From NCBI GenBank assembly GCA_013336205.1, contig JAAXUD010000091.1, positions 1-8,416 on the forward strand: a stretch of DNA of 8,416 nt, in the 5' to 3' direction. A program made the position numbers and the translations under genes. Shown piece after piece: positions 1 to 5,637 of the stretch. The notes beneath the pieces were generated by a model. It saw nothing but the letters and a program-made list of their open reading frames with translations, had not been told where the DNA came from and did no database searches. This stretch comes from Lentimicrobium sp. (lineage in GTDB: Bacteria > Bacteroidota > Bacteroidia > Bacteroidales > Lentimicrobiaceae). Position 1 is the first letter of the stretch. Every line of letters begins with the position of its first letter.

Positions 1-468
1 ATAGGTTCAACTTTTAGTTTTTCAATACCTTTTAAACGAAGTGGTAATTTATTGAAAAGCTCATCGTTTGAATTAATTGTAAATGATAAAAATCAATCAC
101 TGCGTCCATTAAAGATTCTTATTGCCGAAGATGATGAATTCTCTGATAAATTGTTGAGCATTATCATTAAGGATTTTAGTCATGAAATTATTCATGTCAG
201 AACAGGTCCTGAAGCCATTGAAGTTTGTCGCAATACTCCTGACCTTGACCTGGTACTTATGGATATAAAAATGCCCGAAATGGATGGTTATGAAACTACC
301 CGCCAAATCAGACAATTTAATAAAGAAATTGTGATTATTGCACAAACAGCCTATGGTATGATTGGTGACCGTGACCTGGCAATTAACGCTGGTTGCAATG
401 AATATATTTCCAAACCAGTTAAAAAGGAAGTTTTGGATGCTTTGATTAAAAAGTTGGTGAGATTTTGA
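1..468 (+). CDS. Hybrid sensor histidine kinase, C-terminal end (5' truncated by window edge): end of ATPase domain plus receiver domain
   Basis: The frame is open from base 1, so this is the tail of a longer gene rather than a stand-alone response regulator starting at the TTG at 52. The first residues in the window (IGSTFSFSIPF) match the G2 box and last strand of a histidine kinase HATPase_c domain. After a short linker comes a complete receiver domain, about window residues 37-153. It has the acidic pocket (ILIAEDD, D44/D45), the phospho-acceptor Asp88 in LVLMDIKMPEMDG (codon 262-264), the conserved Thr116 in AQTAYG and Lys138 in SKPV. The protein ends right after the receiver, with no AraC-type DNA-binding domain, so it is not a canonical hybrid two-component system of Bacteroidota polysaccharide loci; it would need a phosphotransfer partner or a separate output protein. 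The sensor part lies outside the window. The 470-bp gap to the next gene gives no evidence of co-transcription or of a role in controlling it. Confidence 0.9.
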   Translation: MGSTFSFSIPFKRSGNLLKSSSFELIVNDKNQSLRPLKILIAEDDEFSDKLLSIIIKDFSHEIIHVRTGPEAIEVCRNTPDLDLVLMDIKMPEMDGYETTRQIRQFNKEIVIIAQTAYGMIGDRDLAINAGCNEYISKPVKKEVLDALIKKLVRF

Positions 469-508
469 AGTTCAGCCTGCTTTTAACGTTTTATCATGGT
501 CTGAACTT
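468..508 (+). terminator. Possible hairpin after the kinase gene (weak terminator candidate)
   Basis: AAGTTCAG (468-475) and CTGAACTT (501-508) are perfect inverted repeats. They can be extended inward by CC/GG (476-477 with 498-499) across a one-base bulge, leaving a loop of about 20 bases. The hairpin overlaps the stop codon of the kinase gene. There is no T-run right after it (GAAGGTTTATAT follows), so an intrinsic terminator is only a weak guess. Confidence 0.25.
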
Positions 509-583
509 GAAGGTTTATATCAAAACTAGCTTGTCAGGACTGATTTTTTGTGTATTTTTTTTAGATATTAAGCAGGTCGGAAA

Positions 584-605
584 ATTTCAATATTCACATT
601 GAAAT
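584..605. repeat. Perfect 8-bp inverted repeat with 6-base spacer
   Basis: ATTTCAAT (584-591), spacer ATTCAC, then ATTGAAAT (598-605). It may be a transcription-factor site or a weak RNA hairpin. It is AT-rich, in an AT-rich gap, so chance occurrence is plausible. Confidence 0.4.
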
Positions 606-675
606 ATCACCTTATATAGATCTGGCAAAGAATAAAATATCGCAGATTGTGGCAGAATCCTGTTATCTTTTTAAT

Positions 676-689
676 TGATGTGCGCATCA
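676..689. repeat. Short GC-containing palindrome, possible operator
   Basis: TGATG-TGCG-CATCA at 676-689: two 5-bp perfect arms around a 4-base centre. As a continuous 14-mer it departs from perfect symmetry at one base pair only. It is more GC-rich than its surroundings and about 135 bp upstream of the predicted promoter of the GH144 gene. Size and symmetry fit a dimeric regulator site, but no regulator is identified. Confidence 0.3.
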
Positions 690-771
690 GATTCCGGTAT
701 AGCATCTTTACATAATGATTGTATGCAATTTAAGGGCAAAATTGTTTATACTTTATAAGAGAATTTTTTCT

Positions 772-790
772 AAATATTATGCTAATATTT
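772..790. promoter_or_regulatory. 19-bp palindrome next to the promoter, candidate operator
   Basis: AAATATTA (772-779), TGC (780-782), TAATATTT (783-790) is a perfect 8-bp inverted repeat around a 3-base centre. It ends exactly where the proposed -33 element (791-794) begins. This position, just upstream of a promoter, is typical for an activator or repressor site. The alternative reading as an intrinsic terminator (AT-only stem followed by a few Ts) is less likely, because an AT-only 8-bp stem would be weak and no gene lies within 300 bp upstream. Confidence 0.4.
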
Positions 791-822
791 TTTCATTAAG
801 TGTCATTTATACACTAACTTTG
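791..822 (+). promoter_or_regulatory. Predicted Bacteroidota-type sigma-A promoter for the GH144 gene
   Basis: TAACTTTG at 815-822 matches the Bacteroidota -7 consensus TAnnTTTG at every fixed base. TTTC at 791-794 is one base from the -33 consensus TTTG, with a 20-bp spacer, within the usual range. Transcription would start near 829-832, giving a leader of about 105 bases before the ATG at 938. This supports the ATG at 938 over the in-frame TTG at 830, which would sit at the transcript's 5' end. Confidence 0.55.
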
Positions 823-937
823 TTTTTCTTTGCGCAACTCTATTGAAAGCTCCGGTTTGATTGATATTAATTGTAATTTGCACTTGATTAATCAACGATC
901 TGTTTATAAAAGTAATTCTCATATTATCCTGGAAACA

Positions 938-2335
938 ATGAAAAATCATCACGCCCTTATCCGCATTTTTCTTCTTGTGTCTTTTTTGTCGTCTGGTTTC
1001 AGTGCCTGTACACAGGAAATTGAGTTCAAATCAAATGGAAAGGTTAATTATGCGTTAACCGCTGACGAAGTAGCAATGCTCGATTCTATTCAGCTAAAAA
1101 CCTTTCTGTTCTTTTTACATGAGCATCATCCTGAAAAGGGGATTGTTAAAGACCGCACTGCCAGCTGGGCCCCTGCAAGTATTGCATCTACCGGTTTTGG
1201 TATTCCTTGTTTTGCTATTGGTGCAGAAAGAAACTGGATAACGCGTGAAAAAGCAGCTGAAATTACACTTAAAATACTCAGTTTTTTTGCCAATTCTGTT
1301 CAGAGTGCAGATACCAATGCCACCGGATATAAAGGTTTTTATTATCATTTCCTGAAATTGAATACCGGAACAAGGGCCTGGAATTGCGAACTTTCCTCTA
1401 TTGACACAGGGCTGCTGATGATGGGGATCATATTTGCAAGGAATTATTACGATGAGGACAATGAAGCAGAAAAACAAATCCGTTCTCTGGCAGCCATGTT
1501 GCTGGGCAGAATGGATTGGACTATCTTTCAAATGCCTCCGAAAGGTAAACATGCGAATTGCATCTCCATGGCATGGACACCGGAAGGCGGGCAGCTGAAT
1601 CATGGATGGAGCGGTTATAATGAAGGGCTTTTCCTCTATGTGCTGGCTGCCGGAACCGGAATGAAAGATGTTGAAAAAAGCTACGATTCGTGGTTGTCGA
1701 CTTATGATTGGAAAACTCCTTACGAAGGACTATCACATGTTATTTTTCCTCCTTTGTTTGGTCACCAGTTTTCGCAGGCATTTATCGATTATCGCGGACT
1801 GGTTGATAAATACATGATGGAAAAAGGCATTGATTATTTCGAAAACTCACGTCGGGCAACCTATGTTCAACGTGCGTATGCCCAGGAGAATCCCAAAGGC
1901 TGGGTAGGGTATGATTCTCTCTGCTGGGGCGTGACTGCCAGCGACGGGCCCGGTAGTAAATATAATTTCGGTGATAAAAAATTTGAAGGCTATGCCGGCA
2001 GAGGAACCAGTGGTCCGGACTATACTATTGCTGAGGACGGTACCATAGCGCCTTATGGTCCGCTTTCGTCTTTGCCTTTTGCACCTGAAATTGTATTGCC
2101 GACAATAAAATCGATGAATGAAAAGTTTGGGAAGCAAATCTGGGGTAAGTATGGATATTATGACTCATTCAACCTCACAGCTAACTGGGTTAATGATGAT
2201 TATATAGGAATTGACCAGGGGCCCTTGTTGATAATGGTCGAAAATTTCAGAACAGGATTGGTCTGGAATTATATGATGAAAGACCCGATCATTCAGAAAG
2301 GCTTGAATACACTTGGATATGAGTATCTTAAATAG
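938..2335 (+). CDS. GH144-type glycosidase (beta-1,2-glucanase family, glucoamylase-like domain), predicted lipoprotein
   Basis: 465 residues. The start is set at the ATG at 938 because it directly begins a lipoprotein signal: positive N-terminus (KNHH..R), hydrophobic stretch 8-21, then FSA-Cys24, where lipidation would occur. The frame is open further upstream to a TTG at 830, but those 36 residues have no signal character. The rest is one catalytic domain (about 42-460) of the Pfam glucoamylase-like type, CAZy GH144, an (alpha/alpha)6 fold. Visible family signatures are the opening helix LDSIQLKTFLFF, a DR motif at 72-73, SIASTGFGI at 81-89, the NCELSSIDTGLL block (Glu151, Asp156), GWSGYNEG (Glu229), CWGVTASDGP (Asp336) and GIDQGPL (Asp426); several of these acids should line the active site. 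Characterised GH144 members are an endo-beta-1,2-glucanase (Chitinophaga) and an exo-acting, sophorose-releasing enzyme (Parabacteroides); which mode applies here cannot be told by eye. Thr at +2 after the Cys favours outer-membrane placement; whether it faces the surface or the periplasm is open. It is the first gene of the cluster, behind its own predicted promoter, and ends 97 bp before the next gene. Confidence 0.85.
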   Translation: MKNHHALIRIFLLVSFLSSGFSACTQEIEFKSNGKVNYALTADEVAMLDSIQLKTFLFFLHEHHPEKGIVKDRTASWAPASIASTGFGIPCFAIGAERNWITREKAAEITLKILSFFANSVQSADTNATGYKGFYYHFLKLNTGTRAWNCELSSIDTGLLMMGIIFARNYYDEDNEAEKQIRSLAAMLLGRMDWTIFQMPPKGKHANCISMAWTPEGGQLNHGWSGYNEGLFLYVLAAGTGMKDVEKSYDSWLSTYDWKTPYEGLSHVIFPPLFGHQFSQAFIDYRGLVDKYMMEKGIDYFENSRRATYVQRAYAQENPKGWVGYDSLCWGVTASDGPGSKYNFGDKKFEGYAGRGTSGPDYTIAEDGTIAPYGPLSSLPFAPEIVLPTIKSMNEKFGKQIWGKYGYYDSFNLTANWVNDDYIGIDQGPLLIMVENFRTGLVWNYMMKDPIIQKGLNTLGYEYLK

Positions 2336-2432
2336 GGATTTCTGTAATTTATATCTTGCTTATAATGAGATGTTTACAGCTTAATTGTAAAATATCTTCA
2401 ATTGTTTTTATTATTAAACAAAATTATTGATC

Positions 2433-5400
2433 ATGATACGTTTTATTATTAAGGCAGGTTTTGTGCTGTTCTTATTGGTTTCTGCAAACACAAGCCTCAC
2501 CGCTCAGGTTAAAACACTTGATGAATTTGAAAATATAAATGGCTGGTACTTTATCCAATCTGATGGTGTAAAACTGAACCTTACCAACGATGAAGCAGGC
2601 TTAACCGGCAAGGCCATCCGTTTCGATTACGATTTTACCAAAGGTACCGGCTATGGAGGAATACAAAAGCTTTTTCCGATAGATCTGCCTGATAATTATG
2701 AATTTTCGTTTTATGTGAAAGCCGAATCGCCGGCCAATAACTTTGAGATAAAATTTATTGACAGCACCGGAAACAATGTATGGTGGGTAAGTAACCGCAA
2801 CTATACATTCCCGGGCGAATGGCAAAAAATAAAGATAAAGAAAAGGCATATTCAATTTGCCTGGGGGCCAACCAATGACCAGCATTTAAAGAGAGTTGAC
2901 AGGATTGAATTTACCATCGCCTCGTTTGTGGGTGGCAAAGGTACCATCTGGATCGATGACCTTAAGTTTGAACCATTACAACCTGAAGCAACTTCCTATC
3001 CGCCACCTTCCATTACCGCTTCTTCATCCTTCAACAAGCAATCGCCTTCATTAATGCTTGATAACATAAAGAAGACCTGGTGGCAGAGCCTGGATTCCAA
3101 AGATCAGGAACTGACCATTGATTTTAAGACGCGAAGAGAGTTTGGGGGCTTGCAGATCAGCTGGCTCAAAGATAGTTTTGCCCGACAATTTGAAATTCAT
3201 TTGTCGGATGATGGAAAAAACTGGGAGAAAGTTTATGATGTTCAGTCAAACCAGAGTAATACCAGTTTTATAAGACTCCCGGAAGCTGAGGCCAACTATA
3301 TGAAGATCAGTCTTTCTAAGAGTTTCAATGAAAACTGTTTCGGGATAGGTGAAATTAAATTTCTGGACATTAAAAATTCCATGACCCCGAATGACTTCCT
3401 GATTTACACTTCTAAAAACTCACCAACAGGAAATTATCCCCGGTATTTTTCAGAGCAGGCTTCCTATTGGACAATCACCGGGGTGAACAATGATGTAAAA
3501 GAAGCCATGATCAACGAAGAGGGCATGGTGGAAGTAGATAAAGCCTTGTTTTCCATTGAACCAATGATTAAAACCGCTGATTCCCTTTACAACTGGAGTA
3601 ATGTTAAACCGGTTCAAACGCTGGGATCATCTGACGAAAGTAGAGATTTTAATTTTAAACCATCGGTTGAATGGAAATGTGATGATCTGAAATTTAAAAC
3701 CTGGGTGACAGCCAGTGGAGAGGCAAATAAAAATTCGATCCTTGAAATCGGGTATGCATTTGAAAACGGCTCAACCAGGCCGATAGATTTTGAGTTTTTT
3801 TTATTAATTCGTCCCTATCAGGTTAATCCATACTACCAGTTCCTGAACCTGGCCGGCGGGGTGGGTAAAATAAATTCGATCAGCGAAGAGAAAGCCGGAT
3901 ATATAGCAGTAGATGATAAAGTTATACTTCCCCAAAGGAAATACGACGCTTTTGGCGCAAGTGATTTTGATGCAGGCAATCCCGTTGATTTTATACGTAA
4001 TGGAATGATTCCCGGAAACAAATCTGTGGTTGACAAGAATGGAATGGCAAATGGAATCATCAGGTTTTCGATCCACCTTGATCCCGGTGGGAAGGAAGAA
4101 TTCTTCGTTGCAGTTCCGTTTTACGGGAAATCAGGTATTGAAAAACTGAACCCCGGCGTTGTCAATGATGAATCTGAGAAAGCCAGCGAATTCTGGAAAA
4201 ATGAAGTCGGGCACATCAGGTTCAATCTGCCTGAATCGGCCGACCGGATCGTGAATACCTATAAAGCGAATCTTGCTTACATACTGATTAACCGTGATAA
4301 GGTTGGCATACAGCCCGGATCACGCTCTTACGAACGAAGCTGGATACGCGATGGCGCCCTGACATCCTCGGCGCTACTGAAATCAGGAATTGTGCAGGAA
4401 GTAAGAGATTACATCGATTGGTATGCAGATTACCAGTATGAAAACGGAAAGGTTCCCTGTGTGGTCGATTCCAGAGGCCCTGATCCTGTGCCTGAAAACG
4501 ACAGTCATGGACAGTTGATTTACCTGATCCGCGAGTATTTTAATTTTACTCAGGATACAGCATTTCTCAGATCAAAGAATAAATATGTACTGAAATCGGT
4601 TGAATACATTGAATCCTTGATTGCTGAAAGATCGACGGATCATTATAAATACGGGAACGACAGCATACATGCGCAATACGGGCTGGTTCCGGAATCCATC
4701 AGCCATGAAGGCTATTCAGCCAAACCTATGCATTCGTACTGGGATAATTTCTTTATCATGAAGGGTTTGAAAGATGCAGTGGAGATTCAAAAAATACTGG
4801 GTCAGACTGAATCGTATGAACGAATAAAGAAGACCCGCGACACCTTTCAGGAGAATCTTTATAACTCACTGGAGCTTGCAATGAAATACAAGAACATAGA
4901 TTATCTGCCCGGTTGTGCTGAACTTGGTGACTTTGATGCGACTTCTACCACTATTGCCCTTACGCCGTGTAATGAGCTGAAAAATCTGCCCAAGCCCCAG
5001 GTTTATAACACTTTTAATAAGTATTATGAATTTTTCAAAAACAGGCGCGATGGAAAGTTGGAATGGATTAATTATACACCTTATGAAAATCGGTTAATTG
5101 GTTCATTTATTATTTTGGATCAGCCCGACAGGGCGCATGAACTGATCGACTTTTTCCTGAACGATCAACGTCCGCAGGGCTGGAACCACTGGGCTGAAGT
5201 GGTGTGGAAGGATTACCGCATCCCGCGATACATCGGCGATATGCCACACACCTGGGTTGGGAGCGACTTTATCAATGCCATCCGCTCCATGTTTGTTTAT
5301 GAAAATGAATATGACCAATCATTGGTTTTAGCTTCAGCACTATATCAGGACTGGATTGATGCCCCCAATGGTATGTCTGTTGAAAACCTGCCCACCTACT

Positions 5401-5618
5401 ACGGTGAAATTTCCTATTCGATTCAAAAAGAAACCTTCAACTATCGGTTCTCCGTTTCAGGGGATGTGAAACTTCCGGCTAACGGCATCAAAATAAAGAA
5501 CTTCAACGGGTCTGCACTTCCGGCAAAGGTTATTATTAACGGAAAAGAGACCAAAGACTTTTCAGAAAAAAGTATTACGGTAAAAGAGATTCCTGCTGAA
5601 ATCCTGATTTTTTACTAA
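2433..5618 (+). CDS. Large secreted multi-domain glycosidase-like protein: CBM-like module, F5/8 type C module, (alpha/alpha)6 catalytic domain
   Basis: 1061 residues from the ATG at 2433; a TTG two codons earlier (2427) is also in frame but adds nothing. Residues 1-24 are a signal peptide (IRFIIK, then a hydrophobic core, LTA before Gln25). About 27-182 is a beta-sandwich resembling CBM11/CIA30-like binding modules (DEFENINGWYF at the start, GTIWIDDLKFEP at the end). About 190-313 is an F5/8 type C (discoidin, CBM32-like) module with KTWWQS, LTIDF and FEIHLSDDGKNWE. About 320-600 is beta-rich and probably packs against the catalytic domain. About 600-975 has the helical-repeat look of an (alpha/alpha)6 glycosidase: SYERSWIRDGALT (632-644), PENDSHGQL (687-695; Glu688, Asp690), HSYWDNFF (767-774), AELGDFDATST (829-839), GWNHWAEVVW (916-925; Glu922) and GDMPHTWVGSDF (935-946). 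A small C-terminal beta domain follows. The RDGA motif recalls GH15-, GH37- and GH63-like enzymes, but I cannot assign a CAZy family. It probably trims oligosaccharides in the periplasm or outside the cell. It lies 97 bp after the GH144 gene and 19 bp before the symporter gene, so an operon is likely. Confidence 0.75.
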   Translation: MIRFIIKAGFVLFLLVSANTSLTAQVKTLDEFENINGWYFIQSDGVKLNLTNDEAGLTGKAIRFDYDFTKGTGYGGIQKLFPIDLPDNYEFSFYVKAESPANNFEIKFIDSTGNNVWWVSNRNYTFPGEWQKIKIKKRHIQFAWGPTNDQHLKRVDRIEFTIASFVGGKGTIWIDDLKFEPLQPEATSYPPPSITASSSFNKQSPSLMLDNIKKTWWQSLDSKDQELTIDFKTRREFGGLQISWLKDSFARQFEIHLSDDGKNWEKVYDVQSNQSNTSFIRLPEAEANYMKISLSKSFNENCFGIGEIKFLDIKNSMTPNDFLIYTSKNSPTGNYPRYFSEQASYWTITGVNNDVKEAMINEEGMVEVDKALFSIEPMIKTADSLYNWSNVKPVQTLGSSDESRDFNFKPSVEWKCDDLKFKTWVTASGEANKNSILEIGYAFENGSTRPIDFEFFLLIRPYQVNPYYQFLNLAGGVGKINSISEEKAGYIAVDDKVILPQRKYDAFGASDFDAGNPVDFIRNGMIPGNKSVVDKNGMANGIIRFSIHLDPGGKEEFFVAVPFYGKSGIEKLNPGVVNDESEKASEFWKNEVGHIRFNLPESADRIVNTYKANLAYILINRDKVGIQPGSRSYERSWIRDGALTSSALLKSGIVQEVRDYIDWYADYQYENGKVPCVVDSRGPDPVPENDSHGQLIYLIREYFNFTQDTAFLRSKNKYVLKSVEYIESLIAERSTDHYKYGNDSIHAQYGLVPESISHEGYSAKPMHSYWDNFFIMKGLKDAVEIQKILGQTESYERIKKTRDTFQENLYNSLELAMKYKNIDYLPGCAELGDFDATSTTIALTPCNELKNLPKPQVYNTFNKYYEFFKNRRDGKLEWINYTPYENRLIGSFIILDQPDRAHELIDFFLNDQRPQGWNHWAEVVWKDYRIPRYIGDMPHTWVGSDFINAIRSMFVYENEYDQSLVLASALYQDWIDAPNGMSVENLPTYYGEISYSIQKETFNYRFSVSGDVKLPANGIKIKNFNGSALPAKVIINGKETKDFSEKSITVKEIPAEILIFY

Positions 5619-5637
5619 CTTTTATAATTGAATAAAA

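Larger units (their letters stand above)
469..771. other. Intergenic stretch, no gene recognised
   Basis: About 300 bases of AT-rich sequence between the kinase gene and the palindrome/promoter region. I see no long open frame, no tRNA-like fold and no recognisable riboswitch. It contains T-rich tracts (for example 543-562) and the short inverted repeats listed separately at 468-508, 584-605 and 676-689. A small RNA or 5' regulatory region cannot be excluded by eye. Confidence 0.6.

Noticed and set aside
52..468. Stand-alone response regulator starting at TTG 52
   Set aside because: The frame is open back to base 1 and the residues before it match the end of a histidine kinase ATPase domain, so it is the tail of a hybrid kinase.
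830..937. Possible N-terminal extension of the GH144 protein from an in-frame TTG at 830
   Set aside because: The extension has no signal or domain character, would start at the predicted transcript 5' end, and would bury the lipoprotein signal that begins at the ATG at 938.
1115..1603. Long minus-strand open frame inside the GH144 gene
   Set aside because: It lies antisense within a well-supported conserved domain; composition (many Cys, Arg, His) is typical of a shadow frame.
2361..2366. TATAAT hexamer between the first two glycosidase genes as a promoter
   Set aside because: This is the enterobacterial -10 sequence; Bacteroidota promoters use TAnnTTTG, and no suitable -33 element is present at the right spacing.
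2402..2421. Inverted repeat TTGTTT/AAACAA before the large secreted gene
   Set aside because: Only 6 bp, AT-rich, within an AT-rich gap. It could be chance and lacks terminator features such as a GC stem or T-run.
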